A DNA stretch of 64,000 nucleotides from Bifidobacterium aesculapii (GTDB taxonomy: Bacteria; Actinomycetota; Actinomycetes; Actinomycetales; Bifidobacteriaceae): contig NZ_BCFK01000037.1 of NCBI RefSeq assembly GCF_001417815.1, positions 20,471-84,470 on the forward strand. Direction: 5' to 3'. A program made the position numbers and the translations under genes. A model generated the notes under the pieces. That model was not told the DNA's origin, searched no databases, and saw only the letters and a program-made list of their open reading frames with translations. This document shows, one piece after another, positions 27,217 to 36,258 of this stretch (its first letter is position 1; each line of letters opens with the position of its first letter).

Positions 27217-28455
27217 TCAGCGCCCCGCCACCCCGGCGTCCAGCAATGCCAGTTCGTCATCTTCCAACCGCATGCCGGTTGCGGAGAACGAATCGCGGAT
27301 CTCATGCGGATTGCGCGCGCTGGGAATCGTGAACAGACGATCGTACCGTGTCATCTCCCATGCGAGCACGACCCGCTGGTAGGAGCATCCGCGCGCGGCC
27401 GCCACACGCTTGAACGGCTCGTAGGCGCGCGCGTCGACCGGATCCAGGAACCCGCCGAGCGGCGACCAGCACACGAAGTCGAGTCCGAGCGCCGCGCAAT
27501 GCGCCATCGTCCCCTCCGGATCGGGGTGCGACGGCGAGAACTGGTTCTGTACGGCGATCAGACCGTCGCCGAGCATCGCGTGCGCCACGTCGATCTGCTC
27601 GTTGTTCACGCGAGACACGCCCGCGTACCGAATCACGCCTTCGTCGAGCAGCGTCTTCAACGCACCGACCGTCTCCTCGTAAGGCACGGACGGGTCCGGC
27701 CCGTGCGAGTACAGCAGGTCGAGCGCGTCGACGCCGAGGTGCCGCGCGGATTCCTTCGCGTCGCGGATCATCGTCTCCGGGCGCGAGTCCGCCATCCACC
27801 CGTACCGGCTGCCCGCGGCCTGCAGCCGCTGGCGGGACTGCGCGGGCGGCTCGCCCGAAGCGTTCGGCACGGGCGCGGAGGTTCCGGCAGGCGCGGGGAA
27901 TTCGGGATGCTCGGCGGACTCACCGATGTGGGTGATGTGGGCACCAGGCACATCCGGCGAGCTTGTCTCTTCCTCGGGCTCGTTCGGCGTACGCGGACCG
28001 TCCGGCGTCACGTCGATCGTCCGACGATACCCGGTTTTCGTGGCGACGAGCACCTCGTCGCGCGGGCCGTCCCAACTGGCGAGCGCGTCACGCACGAGCA
28101 GTTCGCCATAGCCGAAGTCGGCCGCGACGCCGGTGCCGTCCGCGCCGGGCACGCTCGGCAGGTAGTACGACCATGCGGTATCGAGGTAGCGTACGCCGGC
28201 GTCAAGCGCCGCATGGATGGTGCCGATGGCGGTATTCCGGTCGGGCCGCCCCTCGATGGCGAGCGCCATCGTGCCCATGCCGAGACGTGGCACCCGTTTG
28301 CCCGCGAACGGCACGGCGACAGCCGGTGCGGCATTGGCATCAGTCACGGCGTTGCCCGGCCCGGCGCCGGCCTGTCCCACACGGGCCGATTCATCGTTGA
28401 CCGGTCGCGCGTTGACAATGCTTGCGTTCACCGGGCTTGCGTTGACGTCCTTCAT
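27217..28455 (-). CDS. Aldo/keto reductase, copy 1, with variable insertion
   Basis: A 412-residue NADPH-dependent aldo/keto reductase. The catalytic tetrad is visible: Asp and Tyr in YLDTAWSYYLP, Lys in VATKTGYRR and His in LLYSHGPDP; cofactor contacts include TIPSARNPHEIRDSF. The first 40 residues and a Pro/Glu-rich insertion of about 60 residues after GYRRTI are absent from normal family members and differ from copy 2. GAAGGGAG precedes the ATG. Substrate unknown. It is the 3' part of a duplicated module (see 46721). Confidence 0.9.
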   Translation of the reverse strand: MKDVNASPVNASIVNARPVNDESARVGQAGAGPGNAVTDANAAPAVAVPFAGKRVPRLGMGTMALAIEGRPDRNTAIGTIHAALDAGVRYLDTAWSYYLPSVPGADGTGVAADFGYGELLVRDALASWDGPRDEVLVATKTGYRRTIDVTPDGPRTPNEPEEETSSPDVPGAHITHIGESAEHPEFPAPAGTSAPVPNASGEPPAQSRQRLQAAGSRYGWMADSRPETMIRDAKESARHLGVDALDLLYSHGPDPSVPYEETVGALKTLLDEGVIRYAGVSRVNNEQIDVAHAMLGDGLIAVQNQFSPSHPDPEGTMAHCAALGLDFVCWSPLGGFLDPVDARAYEPFKRVAAARGCSYQRVVLAWEMTRYDRLFTIPSARNPHEIRDSFSATGMRLEDDELALLDAGVAGR

Positions 28456-28781
28456 GCTTCCGATGCTCCCTTCGTCACGGATGGTTCCATCATGGCACGC
28501 CCGATGCCGCAATGCGCGCGATTGTGGGCCACAACACCCCGAACAAACCAAAAACAACACTGAAACCCAAACCCCTTGGGCCACAGGCGCAACATCCAGC
28601 CAAATCCGCACTGTGACCCACAGCCCCGTGGGCCATAACACCATATCCAGCCAATCCCGCCACTGGAACCCAAACCAGACAACCCGACCAGACAACACCG
28701 CAGCCATGCGACACCGTAACCGAACAACACCGGCTCCGCCCGGCCCACACCCCGCAACAACAGATGGTCCGGGCCTATTTT

Positions 28782-28909
28782 GCAGTTGTGTGTAGCTTGC
28801 CGTGGCACACGGCGGGAACGCTGGTATCAGCATGGTGCGGAATGGCCATTTTCAGCGGTTCTGAACCCCAGGATGTCCGTGGCGCGCCCGTGCCGCTACA
28901 CACAACTGC
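28782..28909. repeat. MITE-like element with 15-bp perfect terminal inverted repeats
   Basis: GCAGTTGTGTGTAGC at 28782-28796 is exactly inverted at 28895-28909, enclosing 98 bases with an inner GCCGTG-GCA-CACGGC hairpin. No transposase is present. Around it, 28456-29461 has no supported gene, only broken repeats; a short remnant frame at 28961-29040 (MLTPAFGIPMHHGTGIDWNE) may be a gene relic. Confidence 0.55.
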
Positions 28910-29090
28910 GAGATAGGCTGTGAGAAGATGAAAAAACTCGCGGCCGAAACGCTTACCCCATGCTCACGCCCGCGTTCGGCATCCCCATGCACCACGGCAC
29001 CGGCATCGACTGGAACGAGTTCCACACCCGGACCGAATAGCCATCCCACGACCAGACCACCAGACACACAATTTGGCCTATAACCCAACA

Positions 29091-29247
29091 GATGGCCCGG
29101 GCCACGGACCTCCCCGAAAGAAAATCCACGACCCGGGCCATCACCCGGCGCACACCCCGCGCCACGCAAAACAACACGAATGGCCCGGACAGCCCGGACC
29201 GCGAACCCCCTCCCAAACCAAAGAGAGGAACCGCAATCCGGACCATC
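29091..29247. repeat. Two GGCCCGGAC hairpins, orphan copies
   Basis: Hairpins at 29091-29142 and 29180-29247 match the terminator-like hairpins after the two GH43 genes (30723-30781 and 36110-36161). The 90 bases after the second also match the 3' flank of the gene at 36259. No hydrolase gene ends here now, so this looks like the scar of a lost paralogue. Confidence 0.6.
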
Positions 29248-29461
29248 CATCATCAAAGCATCGAAGGCCTACGCGTCTTCAACGAGCCGGAAGAAACGGA
29301 AGAGCCGAAAGAGCCGACCGGGCGGCAGTCCGGCCTACGTCAAATCACAGCGACATGGAACAGCCGCAAGCCGCCATGACTGGTATACGTTGACCCCGGA
29401 GTTTCATGATGTTTCGCATGAGTGACTTTCACGGGGCCTTGCATTCGTTAGTATAGGCTCC

Positions 29462-30556
29462 ATGGCCGATAACATGCAAGCCACCGTCGCCGATCTGCGC
29501 AACTGGTTCTCCGCGGAGCGCATGCACCGATACGAAGAATCAGCGTTGGACCCGGTCGCGCTGTACGTGTGGAACACACGTATGTCCAAAGCGTATCTTG
29601 AGGACATCGCGCATGCCGAAGTCATGTTGCGCAACTTCATCGCCGAACGTCTCGCGTCCGACTGCGATCGGGAGGATTGGTTCGACCAAGCCGATTATTT
29701 CGGTTTCGACTACGAGTTCCGCAAGGCCGTCGAACGTGTCAAACGGCGCGTCCGTCATGCCGGCCACAGCATCACCCCGGACCGCGTGGTTGCGGGACTG
29801 TCTCTGGATTCATGGCGGTTCCTTCTGGTGCGCAAACTGGAGCCGACCGTATGGAAGGCATTGCGCGACCGCGCCAACGGTGGCATGCCATACTACAAAT
29901 CGCGTCGACGCAGGGAGTTCGAGGCACACGTCGTTCAGCTGTTGGATATGCGTAATCGTTGCAGTCATCAGGAACCGCTTATCCAATCGGATGCGGACGC
30001 CGAACGGCAATATCTTGATGCCCAGTGGCAGAACCTGCTGTGGGTCGTTCGCGCCATCGACCCACAGGCCGCCGATTGGATTCATAGCCGGTCCCGCGTA
30101 CCTGCGTTACGTGGACTACGTCCGATACGCTCGACATCGGACCTCGCGAACCTGCCGAAATCCGAGTTCATGATGCCCGAACCAGAACGCGACCGACTGG
30201 TCAGACTCATCCTCGACGGTACGAAAACCGCCACCGCAGCGTTGCTCATCGATTACACCGAGTCCGCCGACCCATTGCCGCGGATCGGCGACCGGTCCGT
30301 ACTGATGGATTCCGACGGACGCGGGGTGGCCGTGCTGACCACCACCGATGCGGCTGTAGTACGACTGGCCGATGTCTCCGACCAGCATGCAATCGACGAA
30401 GGCGAGGGCGATACGACCGCGGCACAATGGCGATCCAAGCACGAAACCTTCTGGAATTCCAGCGACTACCGAAACGAGTTTTCAGATTCGACGTTCCCCT
30501 TGAATGATGACACACTCGTGGTCTTGGAACGATTCATGGTGACGGAACGATGGTGA
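29462..30556 (+). CDS. Abi-family HEPN ribonuclease-like domain fused to an ASCH domain
   Basis: A 364-residue two-domain protein. Residues 1-215 resemble actinobacterial Abi-family proteins (LYVWNTRMSKAYLEDIAHAEVMLRN), with the HEPN motif R-x4-H at Arg164-His169 (MRNRCSHQEP), typical of metal-independent RNases. Residues 234-364 form an ASCH domain: GTKTATA at 253, LPRIGDRSVLMD near 272, and EGEGDTTAAQWRSKHETFW from 313. ASCH is an RNA-binding PUA-like fold. TAGTAT eight bases before the ATG and no Shine-Dalgarno suggest a leaderless message. It stands alone between repeats, as accessory defence genes often do. Function inferred: RNA-targeting abortive infection. Confidence 0.75.
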   Translation: MADNMQATVADLRNWFSAERMHRYEESALDPVALYVWNTRMSKAYLEDIAHAEVMLRNFIAERLASDCDREDWFDQADYFGFDYEFRKAVERVKRRVRHAGHSITPDRVVAGLSLDSWRFLLVRKLEPTVWKALRDRANGGMPYYKSRRRREFEAHVVQLLDMRNRCSHQEPLIQSDADAERQYLDAQWQNLLWVVRAIDPQAADWIHSRSRVPALRGLRPIRSTSDLANLPKSEFMMPEPERDRLVRLILDGTKTATAALLIDYTESADPLPRIGDRSVLMDSDGRGVAVLTTTDAAVVRLADVSDQHAIDEGEGDTTAAQWRSKHETFWNSSDYRNEFSDSTFPLNDDTLVVLERFMVTERW

Positions 30557-30722
30557 CAGAACGATTGCGCACCTGGCGCACATCTAGAAAACACACCACC
30601 CGCAACATGAGGCCAGCTTTCAGGCACCGGCCTCGTCCGCTTCCACTGTGCCCTCAACCTTAATGGCCTTGGGGCAGGCCAAGGCTCCCCCCCAAGATCG
30701 CCCCGCGCCGCAGAACAACACG

Positions 30723-30781
30723 AATGGCCCGGACCGCGAACCCCTCCCAAACCAAAGGAAGGAACCGCAATCCGGGCCATC
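30723..30781 (-). terminator. Terminator-like GGCCCGGAC hairpin after the distal GH43 gene
   Basis: TGGCCCGGACCGCG pairs with CGC-AATCCGGGCCA around a C/A-rich loop, about 215 bases beyond the hydrolase stop. A copy occurs after the next hydrolase. The rest of 30557-30722 shows no gene. Confidence 0.6.
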
Positions 30782-30995
30782 CATCATCGAATCATCGAAG
30801 GCCCGTACCCTCAACGGGCCGGGAATCCAGAAGAATCGGGGGATCCGGGAAATCCAGAGAAACCCAGAGAAGCCGGGGAAACCGGGGAAGCCGGCAGGCC
30901 CGGCCGGGCCGAAGCCCGTCCGAACCATGCCGGCAAACCACAGAGGCACGGGACAGCCGCCGACACACCCGCCGACGGCCAATCCCAAAGCCTCA

Positions 30996-33900
30996 TCAGC
31001 CACGACGCCTGCGGGTGATGAACACCACGCCCGCCGCGGCCACCAGCAGCGCGATCACACCGACCACGCCGGCGACCGACGCGCCGGTCTTGGACAGCCC
31101 GGCAGACGGCTTGGGCTCAGGCTTGGGCTCAGCGGCCTTCTCCTTCACCGTCACCGTGCGCACCACCGTGCACTTCGCACCCTGCTTGTCGGCCACGGAA
31201 TACGTCAGCTTGTACACGCCGGCCTTCGCGGCATCCACCGAACCAGACACCTTGATCGACTTGGTCAGGTCACCATCCTCCTTATCGGAAGCGGTCACAC
31301 CAGCCAGCGCATCGAACTTCGCACCAACCGTCAGTGTCACATCCTCCGCACCGGAGATCGTCGGCGCGGCGTTCAGCGGGGTCGGAGGAACCGTCGTGCC
31401 GGGATCGGTGAGGGTGACCACGGCCTTCGCGCGCAGCACGGACTTGTCGATGCCCTCAAGGTCACCGCGAAGCTCGACCGTACCGGCCTTCTTCTCAGCG
31501 GCCCAGTCGTGCTCGTTCCACGTCACCTTGACGTCCTTGTCGGAATTGTCGGAGTACGTCACCTTCACCGTCTCCGGCAGCTTCGGCGTCTCGCCGGCCT
31601 TCACCGTAAGCTTCACGGTTTCGGCCGACACCGGCTTTGCCGGCTCCGGCTCAGGCTCGGGCTCGCCGCCCTGCTTCGTGGAGGCCACCCAGTTGAGCAC
31701 CGGGCCAGTGCCTTCGGAGGACGTGAGCGTGACGGTGACGACCTTCGCCTCGCCCGCCGGAATCTCGATGGTTCCGGAGACGACGCTGTTGCCGCCGTTG
31801 GCGTTGCCGGTGCCCAGCGTGGCGGCCTTGTCGAGGCCGTCGTACTGGTAGGTGACGGTGGTGGGACGGGTCACGTTCCACCAGTCGTGCAGGCCCACGG
31901 AGACGGTGTGCTTGCCGGGGGCGAGCGTGAGCTTGTAGCTCAGCGCGCCCTCGTCGCCGTCCGCTCCGGCGTAGATACCGGAGGCGTACGGGTCGGCGTT
32001 GCCGTCGTTCTGCTTGCCGTAGTTGGTGGACGCGTTGCCCCAGCCGTCGGCTTCGGCGAAGGTCTGATCGGCCTTCGCGTTCTTGAGCCCATCCTTGGTG
32101 AGCGACTTGGCCGTCTCGTACGTGGCGGAGGAGTCGCCGCCGTTCACGTCGATGAAGTACTCGAGGTTCGCGGGGATGCGCTGCACGGTGGCGGTGGCGG
32201 GCAGGGTGGTGCCTTCCACCACGCCGCGCACGGCGGTGGGGGCGAAGTCGGCGAGCGACTTGGCGTCATACTGCCACGTCACCTTGCGCTCCTCGGTCTT
32301 GCCGTCGGCGCGGGTCACGGTCACCTTCGCGGGCAGGTCGGGGCCGTTCTCGGCGCCCTCGAGGAACGCCTTGACGCCGTCCACGGGCGCGACGGACACC
32401 GCCTGGTCGGCGGTGACCTTGGCCACGCCGATCCAGCTGAGCAGCGGGTCGCCGCCGGAGGTGGACTTGGTCAGGAACGTCACGGTGGCGTCCTTGTCGA
32501 GCGTGAACTTCACCTGGTCGGTGGCGTTGCCGGAACCGGACGGCACGATCTTGGTCTCGCCCAGGGTCTTGCCGTCGGCGGACACGCTGAATACGGTCTG
32601 GCGCTTGTTGCTCCACCATTCCTTGTATCCGGCCTGCACCGTGTAGGTGCCGGCCTTGAGGTCGGCCTTGTACTCGATGCTCTTGCCGCCCTTGGCCCAG
32701 TATCCGGTCTGGTAGATGTCGCTGTCGCCGGTGTCGTAGGCTTCCACGTCGGTGCCCTTCACGCTGGACAGACCCCACGCGTTCTCGGCGCCGGACTTGT
32801 ACTGCTGGTCGCTGACCTTGGTGTTGATGAGGTCGTCGGCGTGCTTGACGAGCGTCTTGTAGTAGGCGGACTCGTTGTCCGGATCGCTGCCGGCATCCAT
32901 GAAGAGCACGGCGCTCTTCGGGTAGATGGTGGCGGTGGCGTTCACGGTGATGCCGTCCAGCTCGGGGAGCGTGCCTTTGATGGTCACCTGGCCGAAGCTC
33001 TGGTCCGTGCCGAAGTACGGGGTCCAGGAGACAGGCGTCTTGACAGTCTTGTCGCCCACGCGCACTTCGAGCGTCTTGGGCAGGGAGGCGACGAGTTCGG
33101 AGGCTGATCCGGCTTCGGTGGGCAGCTTGGTGACCACTTCCACGGACTGATACTTGTCGAGCAGGTCGGTGGTCCAGTCGGCGGCGGGCAGCACGCGCAG
33201 GCTGCCTCCCACGAACTGGATGGGCGTCATCACGTAGCGCGACTGGCTGATGTCACGGTTGTCATCCGGGTTGAACCAGCGGTCCGCGAAGTAGATGTAC
33301 TGTCCCTTGGCGGTGTCGTACGGGATGACGTAGCTGCTCTGCGTGGTGAACGCGTTGCCGCGGCTCTGGTTGGTGCCGTCGCCGGAGACGAACGGGTTGC
33401 CGACCTCCTTGTAGGGTCCGAGGATGCTGTCGTTCTCACTGACGGCCACCTTGTTCTCGTTCGGGGACCAGCCGGTGGTTCCCGAGTAGATGATGTAGTA
33501 GTGGCCTTGGTACTTCACGGGGGCCGGAGCCTCCTTGGAGTTGGTGGCGGCGATCGCGTAGGTGGCGCCGTCCTTGACGGACGTGCCCTGCTTCTGCTCG
33601 GCCTGCGGCACGACCAGCTTGGTGTACGTCTTGTCAAGCAGGGAGATGGTCAGGTCCCTGTTGTCGTTGCTGGCGTAGATGAGGTACGCGTCGTCCACGC
33701 CGTCGCCGTTGTCGTCCTTGCCTTCGTCCACGTACAGGTTCATGTCTCGGGCCATGCCTGGGTTGCCGGAGTTGCGGCCCGGGCTCATGCGGAACGAGCC
33801 GAGGTACTTGTACGGGCCCGCCGGGTCGGAGCCTTCGGAGATGGCGACGCCCGCCTTGGCCTTCGAGTAGCTGCCGGAGGTGGGGTTGCCGCGGATCGGG

Positions 33901-35834
33901 CCGTCGGCGTGGTACCAGATGACCCAACGCTTGGTGGCCTTGTTGTAGACCATCTTCGGGCGTTCGTACACGGCGCTGTCCGCCACGGACAGGTCGTACT
34001 TCACGTTGGCGAGCGCATCTTCCGGCGAGCTCATGTTGTAGTTGGACTTGTCGTCGGCGAAGGCCTTGAAGTCCTTGCCGTACACGTTCTGGAAGTCGGG
34101 GTCGTTCTTGATCTTCTCGACCGTGTAGTACTTGCTGTACGGGTCGTTCGGGTCCTTGACCTTCTTCTCGAAGTCGGCCTCATCCTGATAGGTGGCGAAG
34201 CCGAGGCCCTTGTCCACCCAGTTGTAGAGGTCGTCCGAGTAGTAGATGTGCACGCCGCTGGGCAGCAGGCCGTTGGTCTTGTCCTCGCCGTCCCACACCC
34301 AGATCTTGCCGTCCTTGTTGGCGTCGAGCTTCTTGTCCGCATCGGCGAGCAGGTCGACGGAGACCGGCTGGATCTGCGGGCCGTGGGCCTGGATGAGCGT
34401 GCCGTTGTCGTCGAAGATCTTGGCGCCGTTGGTGCCGGTGATGCCGGTGTAGTGGTAGATGAAGCGCACGTTGTCGAACGCCTTCTTCAGGCCGTCGTAG
34501 GCGTCGAAGATCTCGTCGGAGGTGGCGTTCGCGTCGGCGTTGACCTTCTCGGCGGTGGCGCGCGCGGCGGCGAGCTTCTTGAGGTTGCTCGCGTTGGGGG
34601 TCACCTTGTCGTAGGGCGCGGTGTAGTTCTTGGTGCCCTGGCCGTCGGCCTGGTACCCGGACTTGAGCGGCGTGAGCTTGGCGTCCTGCGTGTCCTCGAT
34701 GAGCTTGGGCAGGTTGTCCTTGGTGTAGACCGGTTCGGCGGAGACCTCGATGTACTTGACCTGCACGTCGTTGTTGGCGTCGATCCAGTCCTCGAGCGGG
34801 GTATCGGCTTGGACGCGCACGTCGATGACCTGCTTGCCGGTGGCGGGGTCGGTCTTGGCTTCGGTCTGGAAGCCTTCCACGTACTTGACGTTGGCCACGA
34901 GTAGGAGGCTGTCGATCTTCTTCACGTCGTTGGCGTACACGTTGAGGAAGCGGTTGCGGCCGCCGGTGTGGAAGCCGAGGCGCACGTTGTACTTGTTGAC
35001 TGCGTTGGCGTCCTCGCGCTGCGGGATCTCGAAGCGGTAGGTCACGCCGCCCTTGGTGTCGTAGTCGGGGTTGGCCTTGAGCAGGTTGTTGGCGCCGTCC
35101 TTGTTGCCGACGTTGGTCTGCCAGTAGGTGTTGTACGGCCAGCTATTGCCGCTGCCGCCGCGCTTGACGGGGTTGGTGGTGCTGTCCGGGTCGACGATGC
35201 CCCACGAGTAGGGGCTGTTCGCGTCGGAATCCGCGGCGGCGTCCGCGTTGTAGGTCTGGTCCGGGATGGTGTTGGCCACGCGGTCCGGGAACTTGGGCTC
35301 GGCGACGCCCTGGTACTGTTCGGCGCGGTCGATGGAGTTCGACGGGAACGAGCTTTCGTTGGCGCCGGCGTTGACGGCGTAGAGGATGTAGTTCTTGTCC
35401 TTGAGCTGGTCCTCGCTGATGGCGGGGGCGGATGCCTTGGCGTTCGCGTCAGCGTCAGCGTCAGCGTTCGCGTCAGCGTCAGCGTCAGCGTCAGCGTCAG
35501 CGTCAGCGTCAGCGTTCGCGTCCGCGTCAGCGTTCGCGGCGTCGGCGTTCGCGTCGGCGTCCGCGTCGGCGTTCGCGGCGGAATCGGAGGCACTTTGCTG
35601 TGCGGTGAGCTGGTCAAGCGTGGCCTGCTCCTGCTCGGTGACTTTCGGCGTGGTGTCTGCTGTGCCGTCGGTGCCGCCGGTGCTTGAATCGCCGGATGCG
35701 GCGGCCGCTGCCACGGCCTGCTGGGCGGTCGGCGCAGCGTCTTGCGCGAGCGCCGCCGGTGCCGCAAGCATGCCGCCTCCAGCCATGATGGCGGCTGCTG
35801 CGAACGCGGCCACCCATCGGGTTGTTGCTGTCAT
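30996..35834 (-). CDS. Cell-surface GH43_24-like exo-beta-1,3-galactanase, multidomain
   Basis: A 1612-residue secreted protein. Signal peptide 1-30; residues 87-133 are an Ala-Asp/Asn-Ala linker built from hexanucleotide repeats. A GH43_24-like five-bladed domain lies at about 455-885, starting IQAHGPQIQP; candidate catalytic residues are Glu in VYERPK (about 624), Glu in SKEAPAP (about 769) and Gln in FTTQSSY (about 832). C-terminal sugar-binding/Ig-like domains follow, then a DUF5011-like domain and an anchor LSKTGASV, hydrophobic helix, RRRRG. AGGAAGG precedes the ATG. Predicted to release galactose from arabinogalactan beta-1,3 backbones. The YYWYGE motif is altered to WVWDGE. Confidence 0.8.
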   Translation of the reverse strand: MTATTRWVAAFAAAAIMAGGGMLAAPAALAQDAAPTAQQAVAAAAASGDSSTGGTDGTADTTPKVTEQEQATLDQLTAQQSASDSAANADADADANADAANADADANADADADADADADADANADADADANAKASAPAISEDQLKDKNYILYAVNAGANESSFPSNSIDRAEQYQGVAEPKFPDRVANTIPDQTYNADAAADSDANSPYSWGIVDPDSTTNPVKRGGSGNSWPYNTYWQTNVGNKDGANNLLKANPDYDTKGGVTYRFEIPQREDANAVNKYNVRLGFHTGGRNRFLNVYANDVKKIDSLLLVANVKYVEGFQTEAKTDPATGKQVIDVRVQADTPLEDWIDANNDVQVKYIEVSAEPVYTKDNLPKLIEDTQDAKLTPLKSGYQADGQGTKNYTAPYDKVTPNASNLKKLAAARATAEKVNADANATSDEIFDAYDGLKKAFDNVRFIYHYTGITGTNGAKIFDDNGTLIQAHGPQIQPVSVDLLADADKKLDANKDGKIWVWDGEDKTNGLLPSGVHIYYSDDLYNWVDKGLGFATYQDEADFEKKVKDPNDPYSKYYTVEKIKNDPDFQNVYGKDFKAFADDKSNYNMSSPEDALANVKYDLSVADSAVYERPKMVYNKATKRWVIWYHADGPIRGNPTSGSYSKAKAGVAISEGSDPAGPYKYLGSFRMSPGRNSGNPGMARDMNLYVDEGKDDNGDGVDDAYLIYASNDNRDLTISLLDKTYTKLVVPQAEQKQGTSVKDGATYAIAATNSKEAPAPVKYQGHYYIIYSGTTGWSPNENKVAVSENDSILGPYKEVGNPFVSGDGTNQSRGNAFTTQSSYVIPYDTAKGQYIYFADRWFNPDDNRDISQSRYVMTPIQFVGGSLRVLPAADWTTDLLDKYQSVEVVTKLPTEAGSASELVASLPKTLEVRVGDKTVKTPVSWTPYFGTDQSFGQVTIKGTLPELDGITVNATATIYPKSAVLFMDAGSDPDNESAYYKTLVKHADDLINTKVSDQQYKSGAENAWGLSSVKGTDVEAYDTGDSDIYQTGYWAKGGKSIEYKADLKAGTYTVQAGYKEWWSNKRQTVFSVSADGKTLGETKIVPSGSGNATDQVKFTLDKDATVTFLTKSTSGGDPLLSWIGVAKVTADQAVSVAPVDGVKAFLEGAENGPDLPAKVTVTRADGKTEERKVTWQYDAKSLADFAPTAVRGVVEGTTLPATATVQRIPANLEYFIDVNGGDSSATYETAKSLTKDGLKNAKADQTFAEADGWGNASTNYGKQNDGNADPYASGIYAGADGDEGALSYKLTLAPGKHTVSVGLHDWWNVTRPTTVTYQYDGLDKAATLGTGNANGGNSVVSGTIEIPAGEAKVVTVTLTSSEGTGPVLNWVASTKQGGEPEPEPEPAKPVSAETVKLTVKAGETPKLPETVKVTYSDNSDKDVKVTWNEHDWAAEKKAGTVELRGDLEGIDKSVLRAKAVVTLTDPGTTVPPTPLNAAPTISGAEDVTLTVGAKFDALAGVTASDKEDGDLTKSIKVSGSVDAAKAGVYKLTYSVADKQGAKCTVVRTVTVKEKAAEPKPEPKPSAGLSKTGASVAGVVGVIALLVAAAGVVFITRRRRG
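35436..35577. repeat. Hexanucleotide (Asp-Ala) microsatellite inside the GH43 gene
   Basis: Repeats of GCGTCA with GCGTTC variants encode an (AD/AN)n linker of about 45 residues. Perfect runs of six or more units make copy number likely to vary by slippage, always in frame. Confidence 0.85.
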
Positions 35835-35957
35835 ACTTATTTTCCTTCCTATGGTGTGCCGGAGTCGCGCATCCTTGACGCGTGCCGCATCACTGCGGCG
35901 GCTCGTTTGCCGATGGTCCCCCGGTGGGCCGTCCTTCATCGGCCCACGTCATGTTCG

Positions 35958-35973
35958 ATGTTTGCGCAAACAT
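35958..35973. promoter_or_regulatory. LacI-type operator, copy 1
   Basis: A perfect 16-base palindrome, ATGTTTGCGCAAACAT, 124 bases upstream of the distal GH43 start. It is identical to 44761-44776. The central CG and the TTTGCGCAAA core fit LacI-family sugar repressors. No lacI gene is in the window. Confidence 0.8.
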
Positions 35974-36109
35974 AACGACGGTCTCCATTGTACCAGCCGC
36001 CTACGTTTGCACGCACCTTTCGGATTCAATTTGCAAGTGCAACATCCGGCCACATCCACGCCGAAACCCACAGACCCGTGGGCCGCAACACCGCATCCCG
36101 TAACGACGA

Positions 36110-36161
36110 ATGGCCCGGACCGCGAATCCCTTCCAAAGGAAGGAAACGCGATCCGGGCCAT
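36110..36161 (-). terminator. Terminator-like hairpin after the second GH43 gene
   Basis: TGGCCCGGACCGCGAATCCC and its near-complement form a long stem with CTTCC-AAA-GGAAG at the tip. It separates the two GH43 genes, in line with the distal one having its own operator. Confidence 0.7.
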
Positions 36162-36258
36162 CCACCATCGAAGGCCTACGCCATCAACGAGCCGGAAACC
36201 GGCAGGCCCGACCGGACAGCAGTCCGGCCGAACCATGCCAGCCCAACACGGGCCGCCA

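Noticed and set aside
28961..29040. Short gene MLTPAFGIPMHHGT...
   Set aside because: Only 26 codons with no ribosome site; at best a relic, possibly of a metallo-hydrolase end, too short to name.
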